From contig NZ_BPFH01000001.1 in assembly GCF_019655435.1 (NCBI RefSeq), positions 620,001 through 684,000 on the forward strand: a stretch of DNA of 64,000 nucleotides, in the 5' to 3' direction. Shown piece after piece: positions 11,602-19,855 of this stretch. The position numbers and the translations under genes were made by a program. Within the stretch, counting starts at the first letter, position 1. Every line of letters begins with the position of its first letter. Source of the stretch: Jannaschia pagri. GTDB lineage: Bacteria; Pseudomonadota; Alphaproteobacteria; Rhodobacterales; Rhodobacteraceae. The notes under the pieces are model-generated. The model had not been told where the DNA came from. It did no database searches and was given only the letters and a program-made list of their open reading frames with translations.

Positions 11602-12266
11602 TCCGATGCCGTGTGTTGCTTGGACGCGGCGTCGGCGATCTGCTCCATGATTTCGTCGATGACCTGGCCCCAAAGCTCCGGCGGCTGGGCCCCACGCAAG
11701 ACGTGCTGATTAGCCAGCACAAAGGTCGGCACGCCTGTCACGCCGCGTTCCCGCGCATGGGCATCACGGGCCGCGATGTCAGAGGCATCGGCATCAGTGG
11801 CAAACAGCCGTTCCAACATGCCAGCGTCCATGCCGCGGGCCGCGCCAATGCCAATGAGAGTGGAAATGTCGCCGATGTCCTGCCCCTTTTCAAAGTAGGC
11901 TTCGAACAAAGCCGTCGCGACCGGGGTCTGCCGCTGCTCCAAACCCGCCCAATGGATCAGACGATGAGCATTCAGCGTATTCGGCGTGCGCACGATCCCT
12001 TCGAAATTGATGTCCAACCCGGCGGCCTCTGCGGCTTCAACCACGGGGGCATAGGCCCGCACCGCGCCCTCCTTGCCGCCGAACTTCCCCTCCAGATAGG
12101 CGCGCCGGTCCATCCCCTCGGCGGGCATGTCTGGGTTCAACTGAAACGGATGCCATTCCAAGGTAAACGGATGCTCTGCATGGGCTTCAAGCGCCCGAAA
12201 CAAGTGAGCACGCCCGATGTGGCACCAGGGGCAAATCGGGTCGGAGAGGATATCGAGCTTGATCAT
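11598..12266 (-). CDS. DsbA-family oxidoreductase, FrnE-like
   Basis: A 222-residue member of the DsbA/2-hydroxychromene isomerase-like thioredoxin superfamily, FrnE branch. The CPWC active site is at residues 12-15 (DILSDPICPWCHIG), just after the first strand. The conserved cis-Pro loop appears late in the chain as GVTGVPTFVLANQHVLRGAQ. There is no signal peptide, so unlike DsbA it should be cytoplasmic and act as a thiol-disulfide oxidoreductase or glutathione-dependent enzyme. It overlaps the downstream exporter by four bases (ATGA), so the two are probably made together. The starting ATG at 12266 is the first residue of strand 1, as in relatives. Confidence 0.88.
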   Translation of the reverse strand: MIKLDILSDPICPWCHIGRAHLFRALEAHAEHPFTLEWHPFQLNPDMPAEGMDRRAYLEGKFGGKEGAVRAYAPVVEAAEAAGLDINFEGIVRTPNTLNAHRLIHWAGLEQRQTPVATALFEAYFEKGQDIGDISTLIGIGAARGMDAGMLERLFATDADASDIAARDAHARERGVTGVPTFVLANQHVLRGAQPPELWGQVIDEIMEQIADAASKQHTASE

Positions 12267-12363
12267 GGAGCGGCCTCAGATGGCGGAGGCTTGAGCCTAA
12301 GCCCGCTGGCCGCCAGACGAAAGGCGCAATTGCCTCCCCTCCCCCCTGCGCGTCCGATCCGTT

Positions 12364-13758
12364 TCAGGCCAGCGCCTTGCGGATCAACTTCCCATTGGCG
12401 TTGCGTGGCAAGGCATCCCGGCGCAACCACAGGCGCGGTTGCTTATAGCGCGCCAGACGCGCGGCGGCATGGGCCTCCGCCTGCTGCGTGTCCAGTTCGG
12501 CGCCGACGTAATAGGCCGCCAGTACCGTGGCACCGCCGGACACCTCAACGCAGCCCACGGCAATCTCAGAGACGGGCAGATCGGCCAGGGCCTCCTCCAC
12601 CTCCTGTGGGGACACGCGGTAGCCACCCGGGTTGAGGATGTCATCGGCCCGCCCTTCGTGGACGATTGCCCCGTCGGGCAACTGCCGCACCCTGTCACCG
12701 GTATCGAACCAAGCGCCCTCAGGCGGCTGAGGCGCACCCTCCTGCCAGTACCCCAGCATCAGGCCCGGATCATCCGTCGCGACTCTGAGCCGCCCCTCTT
12801 CAGTGGAGATCCTGCGTCCTGCTTGGGGATACCCGCTGCTGCCCTCGGGCGCGGGTCGCGAGGGGCTGCCGGAAATAAAGGTCGAGCATTCGGACATGCC
12901 CAGGGCTTCGTGCAAGTCCGTTCCCGTAGTTTGACGCCAACGGTCCCGTGTTGCGCGCGGCAGTCGCTCACCTGCCGACAGCCCATGGCGCAACGCTGGT
13001 GTGTCGGGCCAATCGGCACGCAGCATCCGGCGATAAACGCCAGGTGCCGCCGCAAAAATCGTCGCCTCGCTGGTCGCCAAAATCTGCGGTAAAGCATCCG
13101 CCGTGGTCCCAGCCGCCGGCACGATCGCCGTGGCGCCCAGTGTCCAGGGATCCAACAACCCAGTGCCCAGCGTGTAGGTCCAATTAAAAGCCCCTGCATG
13201 CAGCATCCGATCCTCGGGCCGCAGATCATACCACCCTTGATGCATCGACGCGCGCGCGCGCACCGCCCGATGGGCATGGGCCACCGCCTTCGGCACCCCA
13301 CCCGAACCCGATGTAAACACGATGTACCCCAAGCGATTGGGGTCGCCATCACTCCAGGCCTCGAATGGCAGGGAGGGGCCAGCCAAATCATCGGGATGCA
13401 CGCACCCATACCCCTGTGGCAGGGAAATGCCGTCGTGGGCGACGACCAGGCTCGGGTCGACCCGCGCCGCCATGGCGGTGATCTCTGGAACGGTCAGCTG
13501 CGTGGAGGTCGGAACAGGAACGTATCCGGCCGCGCAGGCTGCTAGAAAGGTGATTGGAAAGTCGGGATCATTGCCCAGGCGCAACAGAATGCGCGCGCCA
13601 GGCGCAAGGCCTCGGGTTCGCAAAGCACCGGCGCGCAAGCTGACCGCCTTAAGCACCTCACCGTGGGTCAGCCTCGCTTCACCCGGGATAATCAGGGCCA
13701 GATGCTCTGGTGTCGACCGACCGGCGGCCAACACATAGGAAGACAGATTGAACGTCAT
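12364..13758 (-). CDS. AMP-dependent acyl/aryl-CoA ligase
   Basis: A 464-residue member of the ANL superfamily, which activates a carboxylate with ATP and usually transfers it to CoA. Visible core motifs are the P-loop FTSGSGGVPKAVAH, the adenylate motif GYPQAGRR, the hinge WFDTGDRV with RADDILNPGGYRVSPQEVEE, and the C-terminal catalytic Lys in LPRNANGKLIRKAL. It is shorter than common acyl-CoA synthetases (500-550) and looks closest to the benzoate-CoA ligase/4-coumarate-type set. The substrate cannot be read from the sequence. The start at 13758 gives an N-terminus beginning just before the first domain. The gene ends 97 bases before the FrnE-like gene, in the same direction. Confidence 0.85.
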   Translation of the reverse strand: MTFNLSSYVLAAGRSTPEHLALIIPGEARLTHGEVLKAVSLRAGALRTRGLAPGARILLRLGNDPDFPITFLAACAAGYVPVPTSTQLTVPEITAMAARVDPSLVVAHDGISLPQGYGCVHPDDLAGPSLPFEAWSDGDPNRLGYIVFTSGSGGVPKAVAHAHRAVRARASMHQGWYDLRPEDRMLHAGAFNWTYTLGTGLLDPWTLGATAIVPAAGTTADALPQILATSEATIFAAAPGVYRRMLRADWPDTPALRHGLSAGERLPRATRDRWRQTTGTDLHEALGMSECSTFISGSPSRPAPEGSSGYPQAGRRISTEEGRLRVATDDPGLMLGYWQEGAPQPPEGAWFDTGDRVRQLPDGAIVHEGRADDILNPGGYRVSPQEVEEALADLPVSEIAVGCVEVSGGATVLAAYYVGAELDTQQAEAHAAARLARYKQPRLWLRRDALPRNANGKLIRKALA

Positions 13759-13809
13759 GGCCTGGGTATTGGCACAACGGAGGTCTGGTGCAAGCCCCCC
13801 CACCAAAAC

Positions 13810-13847
13810 ACCCCCCGCCCGAGCGCTCAGGCTCGAAGGCGGGGGGT
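13810..13847 (-). terminator. Rho-independent terminator
   Basis: The outer stem ACCCCCCGCC/GGCGGGGGGT and inner stem CGAGC/GCTCG form a long GC hairpin. Read leftwards it is followed by G and TTTT (13805-13808). It lies between the small secreted-protein gene and the ligase gene, both on the minus strand, and should separate them. Confidence 0.7.
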
Positions 13848-13955
13848 GCCCGTGCCGCAACGCACCTCGGAGAGAGGGGGGAGAGACCGGGGAGGGTGGC
13901 GCGGCATCACTCCGACCGGGCGGGGGGACACCCGGCCGGAGCAGTCGTTCAAGGA

Positions 13956-14288
13956 TCAGTCGTCGTCGCGGCTCTCCTCGGCGAAGCGGGCAAAGATGTC
14001 CGTGGCGATGGTGTTCTTGCCGACCACCGTCGCGCCGTTCAGGCCGCGCCGGTCGTTGGCGTTGTCCTCGGTCGCGTTGAAGATCGCGAAGGCCTCACCC
14101 AAGGACCCCGAGCGGGTCGAGACGGTGACGGTCGCGTCGCCGCTGGGCAGCTTCGAGCGGTCATTTGCGCGGTCGATGTCCTGGTTGAAGTAAGCGATGG
14201 CCCCGGCGGCGCCTGCGGGCACTTGGGCGGAGGCGGCTCCGGCGATGGAAGCGGCGGCGACGATGGCGGAGAGGATGAGCGTTTTCAT
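13956..14288 (-). CDS. Small secreted protein, unknown
   Basis: A 110-residue protein with a clear signal peptide (residues 1-21, MKTLILSAIVAAASIAGAAS then A). The mature part is Asn/Asp-rich and contains two similar patterns, DIDRANDRSKLPSGD and EDNANDRRGLNGA. I do not recognise a family. It should be exported to the periplasm. The start at 14288 has AAGGA eight bases before it. The gene is a single unit with its own promoter candidate (14380-14408) and a terminator downstream (13810-13847); a second hairpin (CTCCG/CGGAG with CCGGG/CCCGG) begins within about 15 bases of the stop. Its own transcription signals suggest regulated or abundant expression. Confidence 0.75.
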   Translation of the reverse strand: MKTLILSAIVAAASIAGAASAQVPAGAAGAIAYFNQDIDRANDRSKLPSGDATVTVSTRSGSLGEAFAIFNATEDNANDRRGLNGATVVGKNTIATDIFARFAEESRDDD

Positions 14289-14379
14289 AGTGTTAGTCCT
14301 TATGTGAGCGGCCCAGTTAGCGTTGCGGCGGGCCGGAGTGGGTTGCGGTGTGCTGGGCTGTTGCCCTGCTGATGGGATT

Positions 14380-14408
14380 GATATGCGGGAGCGTGGCCTG
14401 ACATTCAA
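14380..14408 (-). promoter_or_regulatory. Candidate sigma-70 promoter of the small secreted protein
   Basis: Read leftwards: TTGAAT (14408-14403), 17-base spacer, CATATC (14385-14380). It lies about 90 bases before the start codon and points toward it. Confidence 0.45.
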
Positions 14409-14587
14409 CAAACGGACGCGTGAGAATGGCGCGATAAACGTGCACCCACGCACAGACTCATCCCCCAACCGCACGGCCCTCACGGGCGCGCGACGGCAGC
14501 TCACCAAACCGCGACAATTCCCCTAAAATCCGACACGAAACCCCGCCCCAGCCGCGCCCCACCCCGAGCAACAGCCACCCGCCCCAG

Positions 14588-14626
14588 CTTCTTCTCGGCA
14601 AAAATACTCCCAGCCCAACAGCCCCC
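14588..14626 (+). repeat. Intergenic repeat, copy 2 (hairpin decayed)
   Basis: The leader CTTCTTCTCGGC and the AAAATACTCC tract are intact, but the following GC arm (CAGCCCAACAGCCCCC) can no longer form the hairpin of the other copies. It lies opposite to the direction of ruvB, whose stop is 35 bases away. Confidence 0.7.
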
Positions 14627-14660
14627 AAAAGGCGCGGCGGGCGAGATCCGGGGGAATCAG

Positions 14661-15680
14661 TCAGTCGAACAAATCATCTGATCGGCGCGGCGCCTCTAGC
14701 CCGAGGTGCCGCCAGCCCTTCTGTGCCAGCGTACGGCCCCGGGGCGTGCGCGCGATCAGACCCTGTTGCAACAGGAAGGGCTCAATCACCTCTTCCAGCG
14801 CATCGCGACTTTCGGACAGGGCAGCGGCAATCGTTTCGATCCCAACCGGGCCGCCGCCATAGTTCTCGGCAATCAAGGAAAGGTACCGGCGGTCTGACCC
14901 GTCCAGGCCGATTTGATCCACCCCAAGCCGGGTCAAGGACCCATCGGCGATGGCGCGCGTGACCCGGCCGTCCCCCTCAACCACGGCGAAGTCCACGACC
15001 CGGCGCAGCAAACGACCCGCAATCCGCGGCGTTCCCCGCGCCCGTCGGGCAATCTCGCGCGCGCCGTCATCGGTTGCGGGCGCCCCGAGCAAGCGGGCGC
15101 CGCGCGTGACGATCTGATGCAGCTCCGCCTCGGTATAGAACTGCAAGCGCGTGGGGATGCCAAACCGGTCGCGCAGCGGTGTCGTCAAGAGGCCGAGCCG
15201 CGTCGTCGCGCCCACCAACGTGAACGGTTGAAGATCAATCCGCACCGTCCGAGCGGCTGGCCCTTCGCCGATCACCAGGTCCAGCGCGAAATCCTCCATG
15301 GCGGGATAGAGCACTTCTTCGACGACCGGCGAGAGGCGGTGGATCTCGTCGATGAACAAGACATCACGCGCCTCCAGGTTGGTGAGAATCGCAGCCAGAT
15401 CGCCCGCTTTGGCCAGCACCGGGCCGGAGGTCATACGAAACCCGACCCCAAGTTCCCGCGCCATGATTTGGGCAAGGGTCGTCTTCCCAAGACCCGGGGG
15501 ACCATGGAACAACACGTGATCCATGGCTTCGCCACGCATCTTGGCGCTTTCGATAAAGACCTTGAGGTTGGCACGGGCCTCGGCCTGGCCAATGAATTCG
15601 TCAAGCACCTGGGGCCGCAGCGCGCGGTCGTCGGGTAGATCGTCGCCGTCGGGCTTCAAAAGCGGATCGCGGTCCATCAT
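14661..15680 (-). CDS. ruvB: Holliday junction branch migration ATPase RuvB
   Basis: A 339-residue AAA+ ATPase. RuvB hexamers, loaded by RuvA, drive branch migration of Holliday junctions in recombinational repair. Visible are [11 protein letters not shown] near residue 22, Walker [10 protein letters not shown], Walker [11 protein letters not shown], sensor 1 [10 protein letters not shown], and the C-terminal winged-helix region ([15 protein letters not shown]). Length matches the family (about 336-345). Either of two adjacent ATGs (15680 or 15677) could start translation. It lies 250 bases downstream of ruvA in the same direction; an 85-codon frame of doubtful status fills the gap. Confidence 0.97.
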   Translation of the reverse strand: MMDRDPLLKPDGDDLPDDRALRPQVLDEFIGQAEARANLKVFIESAKMRGEAMDHVLFHGPPGLGKTTLAQIMARELGVGFRMTSGPVLAKAGDLAAILTNLEARDVLFIDEIHRLSPVVEEVLYPAMEDFALDLVIGEGPAARTVRIDLQPFTLVGATTRLGLLTTPLRDRFGIPTRLQFYTEAELHQIVTRGARLLGAPATDDGAREIARRARGTPRIAGRLLRRVVDFAVVEGDGRVTRAIADGSLTRLGVDQIGLDGSDRRYLSLIAENYGGGPVGIETIAAALSESRDALEEVIEPFLLQQGLIARTPRGRTLAQKGWRHLGLEAPRRSDDLFD

Positions 15681-15934
15681 CGGGCGTATCCCCCATTCAC
15701 AGCGGGCGTCGCGGCGGACCCCACCCGCGTCATGCGCGCAACGTCAATCTTGACCCATAACGGCGCAAGCAACGCGTTAAGGCAGCGGGTGACCCCGGTC
15801 GATACCTGCGGCCAGTCGTTCGACAGCACGCCGGGACCAGAGCGACGCCATCCTTGGCCGAACCTCGGTGTCACAGGACCGCAGACGAAACGCCAAAGGC
15901 AAGCGATTGACCCAGGACTAAGACGAGGCGTCAT
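15677..15934 (-). CDS. Doubtful 85-codon frame bridging ruvA and ruvB
   Basis: This frame starts on an ATG that overlaps the ruvA stop as ATGA and ends on a TGA that overlaps the ruvB ATG, so it fits the gap exactly. The translation is rich in Arg, Trp, Pro and Gly and I recognise no family. Its third codon positions are about two-thirds G/C by my count, lower than in the flanking genes, and the first half looks especially non-coding. It could be a real coupled small gene or a chance open frame in GC-rich DNA. Confidence 0.25.
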   Translation of the reverse strand: MTPRLSPGSIACLWRFVCGPVTPRFGQGWRRSGPGVLSNDWPQVSTGVTRCLNALLAPLWVKIDVARMTRVGSAATPAVNGGYAR

Positions 15935-16590
15935 CGGTCGGACGGAGCCAAACGCTTCAAGGCCCCCCGGATCAGGCCAGGCGTATCGTCGGCCTCGCTT
16001 GCAGCTTCGGCCACCGCACGGGCGGCATCGGCGGGGGCATACCCGAGGTTGGCGAGCGCGGACAGAGCTTCGGCCTGGGCATTGGATGCTTTCGGCGGCG
16101 GCGAAACGGGCGGCGCCTCGGCCACAGGGGCATCCTCAGAGACGGCGAGCGCGTCCATGGGAGGGTCTTCGGCCTCCATCAACATCATGGCCGGGGCCTT
16201 CCCCTTTAACTCCATCACAACCCTTTGGGCCGTTTTCGGCCCGACACCCTTGGCCACCTTGATCGAGGCCGCATCCCCCAGCGCAATGGCGCGGGACACC
16301 CCATCGGGTCCCAGGGCGCCCAAGATCGCCAAGGACCCCTTGGCACCAATCCCCTGAACACTGGTCAACAGCCGATGCCACTCCCGCTCCTGCACAGTGA
16401 GAAAGCCGAACAATTGCATCAAGTCTTCGCGCACCAAAAGCTCCGTCCAGAGCGCGACGGGGGATTTCACCGGTGGCAGCGCGGCGAGCGTCCGGTCAGA
16501 GCAAAACACGACGTAGCCCACGCCACGGACGTCAAGCAGGACCTGATCGCTGCCTTTCCAATCCAAACGCCCGGTGAGCCGCCCGATCAT
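15931..16590 (-). CDS. ruvA: Holliday junction binding protein RuvA
   Basis: A 219-residue protein that binds the four-way DNA junction as a tetramer and guides RuvB. The N-terminal OB-fold begins [11 protein letters not shown] and continues with [12 protein letters not shown]. Two helix-hairpin-helix motifs follow ([16 protein letters not shown] and [14 protein letters not shown]). A Pro/Ala-rich linker (about residues 140-165) leads to domain III ([19 protein letters not shown]), which contacts RuvB. The start ATG at 16590 overlaps the ruvC stop as ATGA, which supports this start and translational coupling. Confidence 0.97.
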   Translation of the reverse strand: MIGRLTGRLDWKGSDQVLLDVRGVGYVVFCSDRTLAALPPVKSPVALWTELLVREDLMQLFGFLTVQEREWHRLLTSVQGIGAKGSLAILGALGPDGVSRAIALGDAASIKVAKGVGPKTAQRVVMELKGKAPAMMLMEAEDPPMDALAVSEDAPVAEAPPVSPPPKASNAQAEALSALANLGYAPADAARAVAEAASEADDTPGLIRGALKRLAPSDR

Positions 16591-17090
16591 CGCCCTGCCT
16601 CGATGGCAGCCGCCAGCCGGTTGGAGGACCGTAAGTGAAATGCGTGGCACATGGCGACGGCCAAGGCGTCGGCTGCATCTGGGCTGTCAGGGTCGCAGCC
16701 CGGCAGTTGCATGCGCACCATGTGATCGATCTGTTGCTTGGCGGCATGTCCCGTTCCGACCACGGCCTTCTTGACGGCATTCGGGGCGTATTCGCCCACA
16801 TCCAACCCCGCCTGGGCTGGGACCAGCACAGCGATCCCCCGGGCCTGTCCCAGTTTCAGCGTCGCGGCACCATCTCGGTTCACGAAAGTCTGCTCCACCG
16901 CAGCCGCATCGGGCGCATACCGCGCCAGGATTGCCGTAAGCCCCCTGTGCAGCGACAGCAGCCGGTCCGCGATCACCCTCCCTTCGGTCCGGACAGTGCC
17001 ATTCGCGACGTGGCTCTGGCGAGAGCCGACCACGTCAATCACGCCCCAGCCACAGGCCCGAAGGCCTGGATCAATACCAATCACACGCAT
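16587..17090 (-). CDS. ruvC: Crossover junction endonuclease RuvC
   Basis: A 167-residue Holliday junction resolvase that nicks two strands of the junction symmetrically. The first catalytic Asp is in [14 protein letters not shown] at residues 3-16. The glutamate is in [11 protein letters not shown], and the late acidic pair is in [15 protein letters not shown]. Length (167) is close to the E. coli enzyme (173). The start at 17090 is the usual one just before the first strand and has GAGG upstream; the frame is open further but encodes nothing family-like. First gene of the ruvC-ruvA-ruvB group. Confidence 0.96.
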   Translation of the reverse strand: MRVIGIDPGLRACGWGVIDVVGSRQSHVANGTVRTEGRVIADRLLSLHRGLTAILARYAPDAAAVEQTFVNRDGAATLKLGQARGIAVLVPAQAGLDVGEYAPNAVKKAVVGTGHAAKQQIDHMVRMQLPGCDPDSPDAADALAVAMCHAFHLRSSNRLAAAIEAGR

Positions 17091-17218
17091 GGGGCTGCCT
17101 CGATGTTCGCCTCTCGTTCCCATGGTGCTAACACGGGGTACCGGCCTTGGCCAAGCGCTGCCTTGCGTCCATAGAACGGTCATGCATTGAGCGCATATCG
17201 GGCATGTCCGCTTGATAT

Positions 17219-17301
17219 TTGTGCGGTTTGAAAATCCTTCCTATTTGGATCTCAGACGGCACCGACTCGCCGGCTCTCCCCTCTCTTGATTTTCAGACGG
17301 C
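17219..17301 (+). promoter_or_regulatory. Upstream region of the DUF1127 gene: promoter candidate and direct repeat
   Basis: TTGTGC (17219-17224), a 17-base spacer and TATTTG (17242-17247) form a modest sigma-70-like promoter. A nine-base direct repeat TCAGACGGC occurs at 17252-17260 and 17293-17301, about four helical turns apart, and similarity continues imperfectly on both sides (CCGAC and CGG). It may be a regulator site in the leader. Confidence 0.35.
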
Positions 17302-17331
17302 CCGACCGGCCGCACACATAGGACCCCCGTT

Positions 17332-17526
17332 ATGGCCACGTTCGACACGTTCCGCCCCGCCCTCCCCGCCGCCCACGGCTCCCTGCTGTCCAACCTTCTG
17401 GGCTCGATCATCGCTTGGAATGATCGCCGGGTGACGCTGAACATGCTGCGGTCTTTGTCAGAGCGTGAACTGGCCGATATCGGTCTGGAACGCGGCAATC
17501 TGGAAGCCTTCGCGAAGCGCCGCTGA
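17332..17526 (+). CDS. DUF1127 (YjiS-like) small protein
   Basis: A 64-residue protein with the DUF1127 signature in its second half: AWNDRRVTLNMLRSLSERELADIGLERGNLEAFAKRR. Proteins of this family in alphaproteobacteria are small, basic and often strongly expressed under stress; some have been linked to phosphate metabolism and RNA turnover. The N-terminal 25 residues are more variable and hydrophobic. It is a one-gene unit, with a promoter candidate and direct repeats upstream and a strong terminator 41 bases after the stop. The compact arrangement supports it being real despite the size. Confidence 0.9.
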   Translation: MATFDTFRPALPAAHGSLLSNLLGSIIAWNDRRVTLNMLRSLSERELADIGLERGNLEAFAKRR

Positions 17527-17567
17527 GACTAAGCCGCCGACGCCAAGTCCTTGGTATGACGCAAGCA

Positions 17568-17594
17568 CCCGCGCTCCCTCGGCGCGGGTTTTTT
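17568..17594 (+). terminator. Rho-independent terminator of the DUF1127 gene
   Basis: Stem CCCGCGC/GCGCGGG with a seven-base loop, followed by six T residues (17589-17594). A textbook intrinsic terminator. Confidence 0.9.
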
Positions 17595-17766
17595 GTTGCG
17601 GGCGGCGCTTGGACGGGCTCGGCGAGGCGGGAACCCTGCACGACGCAATGCGGTCGAAGCTCGGGTCATCGCCAGGCCACCACCGTCCGTCCGTATTATG
17701 CGCCTAATGACTGGCCTCGGCTGGGATGGCGCAGCCGACCGCCCCCATGCCTTAGCCGCCTGCGCG

Positions 17767-18651
17767 TTAAGCCTTAGTCAACGTCAGCGTGGTCCAATCC
17801 CCAACCGGGTGTTGGCGCAGGAGGGTCAATCCCTGGGCGCCATAAGCGGCGATCACCTCGTCGGCCTGGGGAGCCAGCAAACCGGACAGGATGATATGTC
17901 CGCCGGGCGCAGCCGCTGACGCCATATGCGGCGCGAGGGCCACCAGCGGGCCTTTAAGAATATTGGCAAAGATCAGATCAAAGGGGTCACCGCGCAAAGC
18001 GGGGTGATCGAAGCCCGCCGCCTCCACACAGGTGACGCCCTCTGCCATGCCGTTCACGGCGAGATTCGCCTCTGCCACCTCAACGGCCACGGCATCGATG
18101 TCAGAGGCCACAACCGCCGCCTCCGGAAAGACGCGCGCAGCGGCCATGGCCAAGACTGCTGTCCCAGCGCCCACGTCAGCCACGCGGGCCGGGGCGATCC
18201 CCGCCTGCACCAGATCCTCAAAGGCGAGAAGACACCCCTGCGTGGTTCCGTGGTGCCCCGTCCCAAAGGCCATCGCTGCCTCGATGAGCAAGGCGACCCG
18301 TCCGTCTGGAACACGGTCGGCGTCGTGGCTGCCGTAGACAAAGAAGCGGCCCGCTTCGACCGGCTGCAACTCCCGCTTCACATGGGCCACCCAATCCGTC
18401 GGCGGCAATTCCGACACGACGAAGGGTTTCGCACCATGGGCGGCGGCGAGGATATCCAACGCGGTCTCGTCTGGGGCCTCGGCGAAATAAGCGCCCACCT
18501 CCCAGAGGCCGGAGCCATCCTCCATCTCGAACACACCGATCCCGTCGGGGGACAGTTGATCCTCAAGCATATCGCCCAGGGCCTCGGCTGCGGCCTGGCC
18601 CGGAAGCGTCGTGAGAGCGGTCCAACTTGTGGGGGTTACAGTGTCTGACAT
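17767..18651 (-). CDS. prmA: Ribosomal protein L11 methyltransferase
   Basis: A 294-residue SAM-dependent enzyme that methylates lysines and the N-terminus of ribosomal protein L11. The N-terminal substrate-recognition part (about 1-115) is followed by EAAMAFGTGHHGTTQGCL, SAM motif I VADVGAGTAVLAMAAA, and motif II/IV DLIFANILKGPLVALAP, the NxLxxPL pattern of PrmA. Length matches E. coli PrmA (293). The start at 18651 was chosen by family length; the frame extends upstream but overlaps the divergent gene's leader and has no family-like sequence. No strong ribosome-binding site is visible. Divergent from the 210-residue unknown gene, 115 bases apart. Confidence 0.93.
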   Translation of the reverse strand: MSDTVTPTSWTALTTLPGQAAAEALGDMLEDQLSPDGIGVFEMEDGSGLWEVGAYFAEAPDETALDILAAAHGAKPFVVSELPPTDWVAHVKRELQPVEAGRFFVYGSHDADRVPDGRVALLIEAAMAFGTGHHGTTQGCLLAFEDLVQAGIAPARVADVGAGTAVLAMAAARVFPEAAVVASDIDAVAVEVAEANLAVNGMAEGVTCVEAAGFDHPALRGDPFDLIFANILKGPLVALAPHMASAAAPGGHIILSGLLAPQADEVIAAYGAQGLTLLRQHPVGDWTTLTLTKA

Positions 18652-18766
18652 GGGCGGAAGCCTGAGTTTTGCAGCGGTCCCGTCTTCCCTGGGGGTCTTG
18701 GGCGCAAGACGCAAGGGGCCGCAGCCCGTCTGGACCTCAGCGCGCCTGCGTGGCACCCCTCGGCCC

Positions 18767-19399
18767 ATGAGCGCCCTGTCCCCCGATGCCGTAACGGCAC
18801 TGTTCACCCGATCTGACGATCAGTTCCTCTTTGCCCGTTGGGGACGCCCCATTGCACCTGTGGTGTTTGGGGTCACCGACGAAACTGTCGCCGTTCTCAA
18901 AGGGGCAATCGAGGCGCTATGCCTGCTCACCTCGCACAAGATGGCCGAGACGGACCCGGAACTGGGGGCCAACCTCATGGTCTTCTTCATCCAGGATTGG
19001 CGTGAACTGACCGACACTCCGAACTTGGACCGATTGATCCCTGACCTTGCCCCCCTTGTGGCGCGGTTGGTGGCGCAGGATGCGAACCAATACAGGATCT
19101 TCCGCTTCGATGCCCAAGGGGCGATCCAGGCGTGCTTTAGCTTCATCCGAATGGACGACCAATTGGCCCAGGTCAGCGCCGAGACCCTGGCGCTCAATCA
19201 GATGGTTCAAGCCATGCTGCTGTGGTCCGACAAGGCGTTCCATGACGCGTCTCCCCTGGCTATGGTCGATGGCCGGGCCGTCCTACGCCCGGATGTGGCC
19301 GACGTGATGCGCGCAGCCTACGACCCGGTTTTGCCGCCCATGTCCCAAGACCCGGCCACGGCAATGCGGCTTTCGGCACGGCTGGGGCGCGCCCAGTGA
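18767..19399 (+). CDS. Conserved protein of unknown function upstream of ybgC
   Basis: A 210-residue soluble protein without signal peptide or membrane segments. It contains a hydrophobic middle (LGANLMVFFIQDWRELT) and many acidic residues. I do not recognise a domain. The start ATG at 18767 gives MSALSPDAV; an upstream extension would run into the prmA leader. Its stop overlaps the GTG start of ybgC by four bases (GTGA), so the two genes are translationally coupled. That, and its place at the head of the tol region, suggests a role linked to the envelope or to YbgC, but this is only inference from position. Confidence 0.7.
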   Translation: MSALSPDAVTALFTRSDDQFLFARWGRPIAPVVFGVTDETVAVLKGAIEALCLLTSHKMAETDPELGANLMVFFIQDWRELTDTPNLDRLIPDLAPLVARLVAQDANQYRIFRFDAQGAIQACFSFIRMDDQLAQVSAETLALNQMVQAMLLWSDKAFHDASPLAMVDGRAVLRPDVADVMRAAYDPVLPPMSQDPATAMRLSARLGRAQ

Positions 19400-19806
19400 C
19401 GCCACATGTCTGGCAGGTCCGTGTCTATTACGAAGACACCGACCTGGCGGGGATCGTGTATCACGCGAACTACCTTAAATTCATAGAGCGAGCCCGCTCG
19501 GAGATGGTGCGGGACCTCGGCATCGACCAGGCGCGCTTGCGTGCGGAGGGGCGCGTCTTTGCTGTCACGCACCTGGAGGCCACGTTCCGCGCGCCCGCCC
19601 GATATGACGACGTCCTAGTGATCGAAACCTCCGTTCAGCGCCTCACGCCAGTGCGGTTTGTCTTAGATCAGACTGTTTTGCGCGACGGGGCGCCTTTGTT
19701 TATCGCCCGCGTTACCGTGGCCTGCATGGATCTGGAGGCGCGTCCGAAACGGCTTGACCCCGGCCTGCAGCAGGGGCTTGCCGCGCAGGGGTTCACTAAA
19801 TCTTAG
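19396..19806 (+). CDS. ybgC: Acyl-CoA thioesterase YbgC (tol-pal associated)
   Basis: A 136-residue hot-dog-fold thioesterase. YbgC hydrolyses acyl-CoA (or acyl-ACP) thioesters and is usually the first gene of the tol-pal operon. The family motif VYYEDTDLAGIVYHANYLKFIERAR is at residues 9-33 with the catalytic Asp in DLAG. Length fits (about 134). The start is a GTG overlapping the preceding stop; no other start fits the fold. In most bacteria ybgC lies directly before tolQ; here a secreted-protein gene and 458 non-coding bases come between. Confidence 0.95.
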   Translation: MTPHVWQVRVYYEDTDLAGIVYHANYLKFIERARSEMVRDLGIDQARLRAEGRVFAVTHLEATFRAPARYDDVLVIETSVQRLTPVRFVLDQTVLRDGAPLFIARVTVACMDLEARPKRLDPGLQQGLAAQGFTKS

Positions 19807-19855
19807 GAGACGTGTGGCAAGCAGACCCGGCCTGCTTCTTGGAGCCCAGAGGTCC

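Larger units (their letters stand above)
14289..14660. other. Intergenic region between the secreted protein and ruvB
   Basis: It holds the promoter candidate at 14380-14408 and a degenerate intergenic repeat at 14588-14626. No gene is supported; an upstream in-frame extension of the secreted protein would run through this region but lacks coding character. Confidence 0.55.
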
